Origin: Multifurca ochricompacta
Lineage: Eukaryota; Basidiomycota; Agaricomycetes; Russulales; Russulaceae
Reading direction: 5' to 3'
Length of the DNA: 64,000 nt
Assembly: GCA_022496185.1 (NCBI GenBank)
Contig: WTXG01000146.1
Location: 1 to 64,000 of the forward strand
Shown: positions 1-9,539 of the stretch, one piece after another
How the letters are laid out: the number at the start of each line of letters is the position of its first letter
Numbering within the stretch: position 1 is the first letter of the stretch
The notes under the pieces: generated by a model
What the model was told of the DNA's origin: nothing
The model's database searches: none
The model's input: the letters and a program-made list of their open reading frames with translations, nothing else
Made by a program: the position numbers and the translations under genes

Positions 1-22
1 TGAAACCCCTTGACAATCACTA
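1..22. mobile_element. Terminus of a hAT-type element, family 1 (rest outside window)
   Basis: The first 22 bases end in CCTTGACAATCACTA, the reverse complement of the terminus TAGTGATTGTCAAGG seen at 6440 and 49082. The element body lies to the left of the window. Its 8-bp target duplication would be GTGGTCTG at 23-30, which cannot be checked here. Confidence 0.75.
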
Positions 23-232
23 GTGGTCTGTTGTTTAGGCATTGTGAGGTTCTGTTAGTACTCTTCCCACAGGTTTCCAATTAGGCAGGAGTCTGGCCCT
101 GGTCTGGACCAGCCCTTCTCTGGTCTTAATCTAGGGTTATCTTCACTTTTGAGGGTTCTACAAGGTCAATGGAAGCATCAAGAGGTTTCTAGGGGGTCAG
201 GAGGTTCCTAGGGTGTCGGTTCATGACAAGCC
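23..232. other. Unassigned sequence between two hAT-type ends
   Basis: I see no convincing ORF, RNA gene or repeat in these 210 bases. Confidence 0.4.
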
Positions 233-513
233 CTAATATCAGCTACTAAGTTAAAGTAAACAAACATGTTATCTCACAATGTGATTTATCTGGTTCAACA
301 CCATCTGTATGCTGTAAATTGCACAGTTGAAGTTCACAAAAATCTGGACAGAGCCACGAAATGCCACAGCCTAAGCCACAGCTTCAGGTTTTCCATAGCT
401 TAAGCCTGAGCTGTGGGCCGCTGGAAGCCGTTTTCATGGCCTATGTCGGCCCGGCTTTTTCCAGCTCAGCAACGGCCGGCTTATGGCTTTGAGCCAAGCT
501 GTGCACATCACTA
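233..513. mobile_element. hAT-type element family 2, fragment
   Basis: Positions 233-290 and 340-513 match, in reverse complement, the left part of the complete family-2 element at 50787-51987, including the GGCT/AGCC-rich subterminal block. It ends in GTGCACATCACTA, the reverse complement of TAGTGATGTGC. The left end was not found, so this is a truncated or internally deleted copy. Expected TSD after it: GTTGAGAC (514-521). Confidence 0.7.
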
Positions 514-1620
514 GTTGAGACTTTAACATCCCCACTTGCAAGGTTATCACCTTCTACAACTTTTGTGTTTCACAAGAAAATTTTCCATGAACTAGTGCAA
601 TCACCTGATGGCCTCCTGTATTGAATAGGCATTCCCTTGATACAGCACCTCAAAAAAAAACTGCAACAATTCCCACCTGCGGGGGTTACTGGAGAGCCAT
701 CTCGGGAAGCGACTAATTGAGCTCTCATTTCTCACTCTCGCCATTTATATTCAATGTTTGGAGATTCAACAATGGGTAGCCTTGTGCATTCAAGTGGTAA
801 TTAGTAAAAGGTATTTGCCTTACCCGAAGACCTGACTGGCGGTGTACAACGCCATCTCGCAGCCGGGCGTCAGACGACCTCGAATTAAAATTAGGATCAA
901 TTCGCTAATTTGAGTACACGTTGTGTGGGACCTTCCTAAAATCTTAAATTTGAAGCTTATCATCATTCCTATCACTGCGTTTCTATTGTCTCTAGTGCAG
1001 CGGCCGCCGTCATATGACGGCGTTATGAGTTTAAGCTGCTCCAGAGTAAGCCCTCACGCCGCGAAATACTGAAAACAATCTGAAGAACATCAAACGCCTG
1101 AGGCTGAACCCTCTTTTTTTTTCTCATTCTAATTTTATGTTTATTACATACACCACATCAGCCCTCAGACGCTCATGTGGCTGAAGTTAGTTGCGGGATG
1201 AGAATAACAGTAAGAAAGGCAAGGGGATAATAGAGCACAAGTCCAAACGGGTCATTAGTACGACTCGGCGACATCGACGAGCGAGTGCCTGTAATTATGA
1301 TACATCTGCATTGGCTGCGCGGTATCAGAGCATACTACACATGTTGCTATTAAGTGCATAGAGTTCAGGGCCGATACGGCTGGGTCCTATTGAAGAGCCC
1401 TCCCGTGGCAACGGTTGTAGGTACATGGAAGGGCGCCGAGCGCCACTCTGGGGAGAAGCATGAACATTTGTCATAGTAAACAAGATGAGCTCAATATACT
1501 CAATTCCATGCAGCGTATGACCGGGTTAACTAGCTATTCTGATGCCTTCCGACGCAGCGAATGCCGTGAACGAGGAGAAAAAATTATAGTCATACGCTGC
1601 TAAGAATCATCACTCACAGG
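514..1620. other. Intergenic region upstream of the GH45 gene
   Basis: No supportable gene. It contains an 18-bp perfect palindrome at 1005-1022 centred on CATATG, and an A-tract at about 650-660. This is presumably the 5' regulatory region of the endoglucanase gene that follows. Confidence 0.4.
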
Positions 1621-1625
1621 AGGAG

Positions 1626-1633
1626 TATAAAGG
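1626..1633 (+). promoter_or_regulatory. TATA box of the GH45 gene
   Basis: TATAAAGG lies 49 nt or more upstream of the GH45 start codon at 1682 and is followed by a G-rich tract. Distance and sequence fit a core promoter with a transcript start near 1655-1660. Confidence 0.5.
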
Positions 1634-1681
1634 CAAGAGAAGGGGGGGGACAGCAACAAGGACAAGAACAACCATCCAGCA

Positions 1682-2576
1682 ATGAAATCTTCTCTCGTCT
1701 TGACCGTCTTATCTGCTCTCGCTGCCGCCGTGCGCGCCACTGTGATCGATCTCGAATCCAGAGCCACGGGAGGCTACGTGCAGAATCCCTCCGGCACCGC
1801 GTCCTTCACGGTGTACTCTGGTTGCAGCACTCCCGGTAAGTAAACAATGCTCCCAGAATCATGCCCCCCCAGGAGCGTTCATCTCATGAGTGCTGCCCCA
1901 TACAGCGTGTGGCAAATCCGCGTCTGGATTCACCGCTGCGATCAGCCAGCTTGCATTCGGTGCCCCACCTGGCTTGGGTGCCGGCGACGGCTGCGGACGT
2001 TGCTTTAGGGTAACTGGCACCGCGGACCCTTACTCCCCAAGCTACACCGGGCCATTCAATAGCGTCGTCGTGAAGGTCACCAATCTATGCCCCGTCCAGG
2101 GCAACGAGCAATGGTGCGGCCAGACGATCTCCAAACCGACAAACTCGTTCAATAAAGCCGTGCAGTGCGTGGATCTCCTCCGCTCACTCGTCCCTTGAGT
2201 ATCTGAAAGGAAAAATAATAATCGCAGTTTCGATCTGTGTCAGGAGTCAGGCGCCTCGGGCGCGTTCTTCCCGTCAGGGCGTAACGCGTTGACGGGCTCA
2301 TACCAGGAAGTATCGTGCAGCCAATGGTCCGGCTCGGACGGCCCCAGCCTTTGGAATGGTGCGTGCCTAAGCGGCGAATCAGCTGCTAATTGGCCGTCAG
2401 TTGCCTGCGGCAATCAAGGTGCGAAGCTTTCCCCTCGCGTTGGTTGGAATGTAATTTCAGCTCACGTATACTCGAGGCACCGCACCAGCTTGACTAAGTG
2501 GCAACGTATACAGAAAGAAATGAAAGCGGCGAGTCATTCGTATTGCAGGGCCAAATACATTAGGCGTCGCGTGTGA
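1682..2576 (+). CDS. GH45 endoglucanase (secreted cellulase, expansin-like fold)
   Basis: Predicted secreted endo-beta-1,4-glucanase acting on plant cell-wall glucan. Model: exon 1 1682-1835, intron 1836-1905, exon 2 1906-2164, intron 2165-2227, exon 3 from 2228. Both introns are GT...AG and restore frame. Residues 1-19 form a signal peptide (KSSLVLTVLSALAAAVRA). Then come a Cys-rich barwin/double-psi-barrel core with GDGCGRCF, NLCPVQGNEQWCGQ, HFDLC (Asp is the likely catalytic acid by comparison with basidiomycete GH45) and VSCSQWSGSDGPSLWNGACLSGE. Homologues usually end shortly after the CGNQG segment (about 2420). Here the frame runs on to TGA at 2574-2576, so the 3' end is uncertain: either a further intron with donor near 2419 or a read-through. 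An expansin-like protein without hydrolase activity is the alternative; the sequence matches GH45 best. Confidence 0.85.
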
Positions 2577-2649
2577 TATGAAAGCGGAAGGGGAACCAAA
2601 CATTTGAATAATGTTCTTACTCGACCGTATCCCCGAAGAATCTGAAATG

Positions 2650-3885
2650 TTATTTTGTATAGTTGGGTTGGGCGAAACCCTTGAAGTCAGAGTCTAGCAT
2701 GCGTTGAATCATTTCTGGGTTCATCTTCGGCAAATTGTACACACTAAGGAAACTCAGCAAAGATAAGCGCGCAAACAACCAGAATACTCGCCCATGGCGT
2801 GGGATTTGGTGGCCAAAGAGCGGCTGCGCAAGTACCCGACGCCAGTTTTCGCGCCAACAGAGGTCGTAGACGTGCTCCCTGTTCGAGACTGGGTAGATGC
2901 GCCGTACATTGCGAGACTCTAGGCTATTCCCGGATGTAGCGGCAATAATATTGACGGCAGAAGCGTTTGCAGATGAAACTGATCCGTCGGCATACAAAAT
3001 GCACACGAAGCGGCCCGTGGTAGCCTGAGACGCCTTTCCCGAGCACGGCACACGAAACCGAATGGTATCTAGAGTCGTTTGGCCACGAGTCATGTCTCTT
3101 GCAACAGCAACTGTCATAGACTATCACAGACGCGCGTTACCTCTAATCTATCAAAGGCGGATTCCAACACGCACAATAGCGAATATCCAGATAAGGGTTG
3201 CAGCGCCTACGAGGACAACGACGCGGGTATGCGGCTGAGCGATGAGAGAACCACTAAGATACGGGTGGGGGATACGCTGCGCGTGTAGCACGCGGAAGCC
3301 AAGAAGGATCCCGACGACCCAACGTCCTAAAGGACCACCACACAATATCCAGGAGTACGGACGATCCCACCACACGTCCACTGCCCAGGCATCGGCATGG
3401 GAAACCCCTAGTGCAGCGACGACGTGAGTCCTCAGGACTGGCAGGACTGGCAAGCTGGCAAGGGGTACGGTGACCGACGTCAAAATAAGGAAGGCGAGAA
3501 AATTTTTCAGTCGGCCAGTAGTGACGCAGTTTCCCAGCTGGCAAATGTGTCAATACGTTAGGCAAGAGCTCGATTTCGGACTTTGCTTACCAAAGGGCAA
3601 TGATGCTCAAATCCAAGGCGACATACACCACATACGGCGCAATGATGTGCCCCGGGCAGCTTCCAGCGCATCTTACGGTTATCCTTGGAACAGAAATTAA
3701 GACCTCCATCGAAGCGGCATTCGTAAGGTTCAGTGATGGATTCAGGTACAGGGGCTGTGTATACGGGGACACTGTGCGTGGCACGGCCTGAGCAAGCTTG
3801 CAGATATACAACCGCGAGGGACGGGAAGAGCGTTCCCACCGTCACCATATAAACCACTAGAGTGAAAGTGTCTGATGCGTTAGTC
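2650..3885 (-). CDS. DHHC-family protein S-palmitoyltransferase
   Basis: Integral-membrane enzyme that transfers palmitate to cysteines of other proteins. Three exons join in phase on the minus strand: about 3885-3591, 3537-3175 and 3120-2650, with introns of 53 nt (3590-3538) and 54 nt (3174-3121). The Cys-rich domain reads PGAHHCAVCGVC...FEHHCPL, and then LGNCV after the first intron. The signature is EHHC instead of DHHC, with the acylated Cys kept. A TTLD sequence (TTxE-like motif) follows at the start of exon 3, then a YPVSNREHVYDLCW C-terminal segment. Four hydrophobic segments fit the usual topology. The N-terminal exon(s) upstream of 3885 could not be placed; an AG at the end of GCATCAG near 3879 may be its acceptor, and 3900-4340 probably holds the 5' part. 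Its 3' end faces that of the GH45 gene (convergent, 73 bp apart). Confidence 0.72.
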
Positions 3886-4204
3886 GCGAATGGGATTTAT
3901 GGATGATAGATGGGGTGGTCGATTCCGACCTGCTGAAATACGGCATTTCTCATGGCGGAGTAACCAACCGACTGTCAAGAGAGAAAGGACGCGTTTGGGT
4001 GGTTGAAGATGATGTGAATCAAGTTCGGTACGCACCGCCGACTTCCAATAGGGAAGCGTACCACCCGAAGCTTTTCAAGGATTCTACATTGAGGCAAAGG
4101 TTCCAAAGAGAGCAGAATTATTTACCCACCCAATGATGGCGATCACGATTACTTGAATACAAGATTCGAGGGCAAAGGTGCCATACCCACAGTAGTTGGG
4201 ATTG

Positions 4205-4205
<1 letters not shown>

Positions 4206-4236
<31 letters not shown>
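4206..4236. repeat. (GAT)n microsatellite
   Basis: About ten perfect GAT units. On the minus strand it could encode a serine or similar homopolymer if it lies in the unresolved 5' exon of the palmitoyltransferase, but this is not supported by a clear gene model. Confidence 0.8.
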
Positions 4237-4388
4237 TGATTGCATTAATCCAGGAAGACTTTGCCAAGACCGCTAACGTGAGCGTATGCATGACCCATGG
4301 AGATTGCTCAGTAGGGTTGCGGAAAATATTCGAAGCCAATAATTTACTGGTGATTTACAGAGGGCCTGATGGAGGGAGTGACCCACCT

Positions 4389-4670
4389 CTCCCCCACCGC
4401 TGACATCCCTAAAGTGGTAATCCTGTCACACGGCTGCAATTTGTAATAATATTTATTTTAAACGGAAGTTATCATTAAATATTTATTTTAAAAAAGCAAG
4501 TTATCAACGAAATATCATTTGGAATAAGATCAGATAACTCTCCCCCACGCTGACATCCTCAAAGTGGTAATATTGCCACACGACTGTGATTTGTAATAAT
4601 ATTTATTTTAAAAAGGAAAGTTATCAACGAAATATCATTACAAATCAGTTGGAATAAGATCAGATAGGGA
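4389..4670. repeat. Direct tandem duplication, unit about 130-150 bp
   Basis: Two copies begin with CTCTCCCCCAC at about 4389 and 4539. Both run through GCTGACATCC, GTGGTAAT, GTAATAATATTTATTTTAAA and AATAAGATCAGATA. The first copy has an extra internal repeat of the ATATTTATTTTAAA segment. No coding potential. Confidence 0.75.
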
Positions 4671-4689
4671 TTATGAAAAACACAAACAC

Positions 4690-6275
4690 AACTGTTAAAA
4701 GGGTTTAGCTATCTATTTAGATAGCAGATCAGTTCAGTTCTTGTGGTCAAAAATAATATATTAATTAATATCTTTACATATTTAGATAGTGGACCAGCTA
4801 TTACTAAGCATTAGCTACCATAGTAAAGATAAGATATAGTGATAGTCACTTCAGTTCTTGTGGTCAAAACTGAAGTGAACATGTACAAAGTAGCAACATT
4901 GTTACACTCAGCGGAGCGTTCTGTGTGGTGTGCATGGGTTGGCGCAGGTCCATTACCTCAGCCACAAGCCTAGCACAATGAGGCTAGACTCTGGGCACTG
5001 TCTAGCTTCAGAATTGGTTAAGGTTTGGTGCTATAATCAAGCACAGAGGGAGACGGGATGAGCCAGCCAAAGGGAGCTAATCCCCTAAGGCTGTTAAGTG
5101 GGGACAGGGCCCAGTTGCTGTGCCGGAAGCACACCAAGTGCACTGGAGCCCTTAGGGAGTGGCAGAGGGGTTCAAAGGGAAGGGTACACACCCATTGCCA
5201 GAGGCAATGGGGGTCCCTGCAGGGATCTCAAGGATGCAAAAAGGGGAAAAGGCTTCTGATGTATTGGGGTCTAAGATCTCTAGGCTGAAGGCCCAAGAGG
5301 TCAAATCTAGGGGTGTACAAACTGTCTACAGGGTCTTATATACTGTATGGGGGTCTGGTTTGTAGCTAATCAGGAACAGGGTCAGAGTCCTTATCATCCA
5401 ATAGCAGATAAGATGTCAAATATAGTCCATGATAAGGATAAGCCTTATCAGAAGCATAATCATGTGGGGCAGCCCCACAGGAGTCATATCAGTGTGGGAG
5501 GATTCCCACCAGGGTCAGGGGCAAATGGGGAAATGACAGGTCCCACAGGAGTCAGATCAGTGTGGGAATACTCCCACAGGAGTCAGAGAAGAGGGTCAAG
5601 TGACTGATGGGTCAGATGATCTAAGGGGTCATGATCAAAGCCCAAGGTCACATGGTCAAAGGGGGTCACATGGTCTGAGGTCATGTGGTCAAGGGTCACA
5701 TGACAGGTCATGGCTTTGAGTCCATGTCATGTGCCTACAGGTCATGTGGTCTGGAGGGGCAAATGCAAGCCAAAGTTGTCTTGTGTGCAGAGTCAGGTTT
5801 GGCAGGGACAGTGTCAGAGATCCTATGGGTGTCAAGCACAGGGACAGGGGTACTGGCCAAGGCATAAGCCAAGGCAATAAGGAAGGGTGATGTACATCCA
5901 ACAGTATAGCAGCAGAACTACCATCAGGTTAGGTGTAAATGGTGGCAAGGGAGGTTGGTCCTGTGAGCAATGTCACAGGAATCAGGGTAGGGTCCTGGGC
6001 ACACAGGCCACAGGCATCAAGGAAGGTCCCAAGGCAATAGGCCAAGGGCATCAAAGAGTGGTCCAGAGAAGGAGGAGATCAAGGATGGTGCAAAGAATAA
6101 GGCATGGTGTGCAGGGTCAGGAAAAAGAGTAGGGTCATAACAAACATTTTATACTAGATAAAAGTGTGACAATCATAACAGTAAATAGTTCTATCTACTT
6201 GTGACAAGATATGAGAAGGAACATGTTGTGCATGCAATGTGGAATTGTCTCTCAATCAGTTAATAGATGCACTTT
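4690..6275. repeat. Dispersed repeat F, split by a solo LTR
   Basis: 4690-4899 plus 6143-6275 align with 54880-55160, covering the blocks GGTTTAGCTATCTAT, TATTACTAAGCATTAGCTA and AAAGTGTGACAATCATAACAGTAAA. The second copy lacks the solo LTR at this point. A 10-bp inverted repeat (4847-4856 and 4868-4877, CACTTCAGTT/AACTGAAGTG) forms a hairpin and is present in both copies. Class unknown; short non-coding element. Confidence 0.7.
4900..6142 (-). mobile_element. Solo LTR, long-LTR family (1243 bp), TSD AACAT
   Basis: Begins TGTTACACTC and ends GTCATAACA, flanked by a perfect 5-bp duplication AACAT (4895-4899 and 6143-6147). It is the reverse complement of the related copy at 21570-22868, which is oriented plus here by convention only, since the ends are near-palindromic. 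It contains clustered CACATG/CATGTG motifs around 5640-5760. No internal retrotransposon coding remains, so it is a recombination product. Confidence 0.88.
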
Positions 6276-6439
6276 AGATTATCTTATCACGATTGTTAGA
6301 TTGAGTCCACCCAGGAGCCCAGCTGCTGGGTTTGACAGATTAGATAAGAACTTTGACATTCTTGCACATTCTCACTACTCTATTTTATGACTTTTGTTGT
6401 GTACATTGTGTATTATGTGTTCTCATCAGAACGTGTGGG

Positions 6440-7895
6440 TAGTGATTGTCAAGGGTTTTCATACCCATGCGGGTAAGCGCCACGGGTTTTGCCAGGTACG
6501 GGTACGGGTATATGGCTCCCAACCCGTGGAAACCCATACCCGCGCGGCGGGTTTGGCGGGTATAGGCGCCGATTATCCATTGACAAGATCAGTAGAAATT
6601 CTAAGATAAAACACATCTGCAGCCACAAAAATACAAGATCTCATCTGATGTATGATACAGGGTGGCTTTAAATATATTCTAGTGTTATCCTACAAAATAT
6701 CAAAGCAGATCAACAGTGCGATGTAAAATAAAAGTGTTATCAGTGATCTACATTCTTGAAAATCATGATGCATCTGTTTTATTAACGCGCGACCAATTCT
6801 GCCGGTCTGGCACTATCTAAAATACTCTCTAGACTACTTTAGACTATTCTATAATTTAATTATCAAATTACTTTATTGAAACAAGGCCCGCGTGTATCTA
6901 CAAGCTGCATGGGGCAGCGACTACATTGCATTGCATGGTGGTCTGACCTCCTTCCTATTAAGGAAGGTTGACTTAAACGCACAGAAATGTGCATCCAGGG
7001 ACCAGGACAGTCACGCTTGTATGAAATGAAACTAGAATAATAAAATAATAATGTAAATAAAAGATCCTTTTAATCTTCTGAACATAAAACAACAATTTTT
7101 GAGGAATCTTGAGTAGCCATAAATGAACGCGTTGTGTCCAAGTGCTTATCTCCTTGATCGGGATGGCCTGGGCCATTTACCCAAAATGCGCAGAAATGCA
7201 AAGAACAGTCGCGCTTGTATAAAATTGAAAGCAGAATAATAAAATAAAAATGGAATAATAAATTATCTTAATCTTATGAACATAAAATAGGAATCTTTGA
7301 GGGATCTTGAGTAGCCATAAATGAATGTGTTGTGTCTGAGTGTGTATCTCCTTGACTGGGATCTCCCAGGCCGGATGTCCGAAATGTGCGATGCAAGTAA
7401 AGAACTTGCACGCATTTCATTTTATGGGTAACCTGGGTATCAAAACAAATATCCAGGGGTCATCCCTGCCAATAACTATGCATTCATTAATTATTTTTGC
7501 ATTCTGTGTGGTTATCTGACAGGCTTTTCATCAATGTTCTATAACATCTATCTAATCATCTTTGTATATTGGGGTGGATTTTAGTTGCACTTGTATAAAA
7601 TTGAAACCAGAATAATAAAATAACAATAGAATAATGAATTATCTTAATCTTCTGAACATAAAACAAGAGTCATTGAGGGATCTTAAGCAGCCACAAATGA
7701 ACGTGTTGTGTATCTTCTTGGTCCGGGAAGGCCTGGGCCAGTTATCCGAAATGCGCTATGCAAGTAAAGAACTTGCACGCATTTTCACGGGTGACCCACG
7801 GGTAACCCGCGGGTTACCCGTACCCGTAGTGATGGGTATGGGTACAGGTACGGGTACCAATGAGGATACCCCAGGGTTACCCCTGCCAATCACTA
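6440..7895. mobile_element. Non-autonomous hAT-type element, family 1 copy a (1456 bp)
   Basis: Terminal inverted repeats TAGTGATTGTCAAGG and CTGCCAATCACTA, with 8-bp flanks CGTGTGGG (6432-6439) and CATGTGGG (7896-7903) matching at 7 of 8. The subterminal 100 bp are packed with ACGGGTA/TACCCGT motifs. The interior has about three diverged units of roughly 200 bp, each with the segment CATAAATGAA and GGCCTGGGCC; the short ORFs in these units are repeat by-products. No transposase is present. The 8-bp TSD is the basis for assigning it to hAT. Confidence 0.88.
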
Positions 7896-8012
7896 CATGT
7901 GGGTCTAGAGTGGTAGAACATTGCAGTGCTTGTCTCTGGCTGCCATGTTGTTGGTAATAATCCTCTTGTTGTCCTCATCCACCTCTCCTTTCCTATGCAA
8001 GTCTTTGCTAGC

Positions 8013-8473
8013 TAGTGATGTGCCTGGCCCGGCTCAAAGCCAGAAGCTGGGCCAAGCCAGGCCATTGTGACAGCCCAGCAAGGGCTTTGGCCTGGCTCAG
8101 AGAAACTAAAAGCCAAAGCCGCTGGCTCAGGCCATGGCTTTCAACAGCACATACAAGTGCAATAGCAATTGTCAAAATCGGTAGAAATCTGATCACAAAG
8201 TGGTTGATTTGGGTCACATGATCATGTTTATTGCAGCATTTCAAACTTTTTCTTTGATATAGCTTTGCAATACATAACACACTAAGTCAGATTTGGATTA
8301 GCTGAACTATAACAACTGGTTATATGTCATAAAATTTTCTCTGCCAAAAGCCATGGCTTGGGCCAAGCTGTCTGTGGTGGCTTTGGCTTGGCCCAGACTT
8401 CAGGAAAGCCAGAGCTGCCTCAGGCCAAGCCAAAGCCACAGCTTTTGGGCCAAGCTGGGCCAGAACATCACTA
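8013..8473. mobile_element. hAT-type MITE, family 2 copy (461 bp)
   Basis: Ends TAGTGATGTGC and GAACATCACTA, with a perfect 8-bp TSD TTGCTAGC (8005-8012 and 8474-8481). Subterminal regions are rich in GGCT/AGCC words. No coding capacity. Confidence 0.9.
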
Positions 8474-8482
8474 TTGCTAGCC

Positions 8483-8744
8483 TCAAGAATGAGCCACCCT
8501 CTCACTCATGGCCTCTTCAAATGTCAAATTGTCTTGCAATGCTAGTTGGGAATCTTGTACATCATCATTGTCATTGTCGTCATTGTCATCATTGTCATTG
8601 CCATTGTCATCATTGTTGTCATTGTTGTCATTGTCATCATCACTGCCATCCTCTCTCTTGCCACCATCTGCTCCAGGGGCTTTCTTATCAATTCTTGCAA
8701 CATCCTGAGGTGCTGAGAGATCTTCACTATATGGTTTCAAGAGG
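8483..8744 (-). pseudogene. Acidic Asp/Asn-rich ORF remnant, possibly gag of a decayed gypsy element
   Basis: The minus-strand frame reads a P/D-rich lead, then a tract of about 33 mostly Asp/Asn residues derived from the (TCATTG)n-like repeat at 8556-8640, then VQDSQLALQDNLTFEEAM. If the LTR at 8750-25567 is removed, the frame continues without a stop into 25573-25649 (segment VSPQFFLEVRCQQ), immediately downstream of a gypsy-like LTR end at 25650-25697. That position would be the gag start of a minus-strand gypsy relative. Similarity to the gag proteins of Gypsy A/B/D is too weak to be sure. Confidence 0.35.
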
Positions 8745-8951
8745 GGGTGTGTAACGCCTGGTGTGGGTGTTCAGCACAACATGTGACAAAGTCGTGTAGC
8801 AAAACTACAAAGTCAAGTGTACACTGTCTTTCAAGTGCACGGAGGTCGGATGAGGAGTCAACACTCAGGAGCTAATCCCTAAGTGCCATTGAGCAGAAGA
8901 GTGCCAGAAGCACTGAGATGATTCAAGAGTTGGGTCCTAGAGATCACCCAG

Positions 8952-9520
8952 TGTTACGAACCCCGTCTTTGCCCGTATTCTTTTTCTTGCCCAACGACGA
9001 TCCCTCTCTACCGCCCACACTTCACTATCAGATCACGTCTCCATCGTGGGATCCGTCACATGCTCTTCGTCCATCCCCGTGACCTTCTTGTTTGTTCATG
9101 TTCACCTACTGTTATCTTCGTTATCACTTATCTTCTTATCATATGACCGGACACTTACTTAGTACCCTATCAGAAGCTAGGCTTTACGCCCTCCGCTTTC
9201 GTATATTTGGGCCCACTTGACTCCGTTCCCTTATCTCGTAGACGCCCACTGCATTACGTATATAAGTCCGCTGTAGCTACCCTGTAGACCTCAGACTCGA
9301 CTTATTGAATACATCGGTGCTTGTCTTCCGGACTTGAAACCTTTGACTCGATTGTCTCAGTGCTTTTGGCACTTTCCGCTCAACATTGTCACTAGGGAAC
9401 AGCCCCTTTGACTTTGACTCATCCATTCGAACTCCAAGAGATCTTATTGATCTCTTATCTGAATAACACGTATGAAGCTGTCGCACAAGTCGTGCAGAAC
9501 GTCTCGCACCGGACGTAACA
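8952..9520 (+). repeat. Gypsy A 5' LTR with promoter and self-primer
   Basis: TATATAAG at 9259-9266; 34 nt further on is AGACTCGACTT (9293-9303), probably at the 5' end of the transcript. Its exact reverse complement AAGTCGAGTCT lies at 9523-9533, 2 nt after the LTR, where the primer-binding site belongs. Confidence 0.85.
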
Positions 9521-9539
9521 TCAAGTCGAGTCTCTCAAC

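Noticed and set aside
1890..2198. GH45 gene as two separate small ORFs (1890-2198, 2289-2576).
   Set aside because: They are exons of one gene joined by two short introns with matching phases, with a signal-peptide exon upstream.
3903..4136. 77-aa plus-strand ORF next to the palmitoyltransferase.
   Set aside because: No recognisable features; overlaps the likely 5' exons of the minus-strand gene.
6973..7176. Repeated short minus-strand ORFs (MAQAIP... type) at 6973, 49615, 49819 and 39884.
   Set aside because: They are translations of the internal units of hAT-type family 1; frames are not kept between units.
8556..8646. CRISPR-like or satellite array.
   Set aside because: Simple hexanucleotide-type repeat with no spacers; no CRISPR signal anywhere in the window.
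8741..8749. GAGGGGGTG before TGTAACG as the polypurine tract of a plus-strand element.
   Set aside because: The LTR that follows is in minus orientation and GGGTG is its target duplication, so the resemblance is coincidental.
8508..8754. Ser/His-rich plus-strand ORFs over the TCATTG repeat, or an acidic nuclear protein on the minus strand.
   Set aside because: Low-complexity translation of a microsatellite; only the flanking minus-strand frame has any coding look, and it is weak.
9277..9486. Antisense ORFs of 65-70 codons across the R-U5 part of the gypsy LTRs (also 10917-11114, 17800-18102, 24925-25188, 41527-41724).
   Set aside because: They recur only because the LTR recurs, start and stop at different points in diverged copies, and show no protein-like features.
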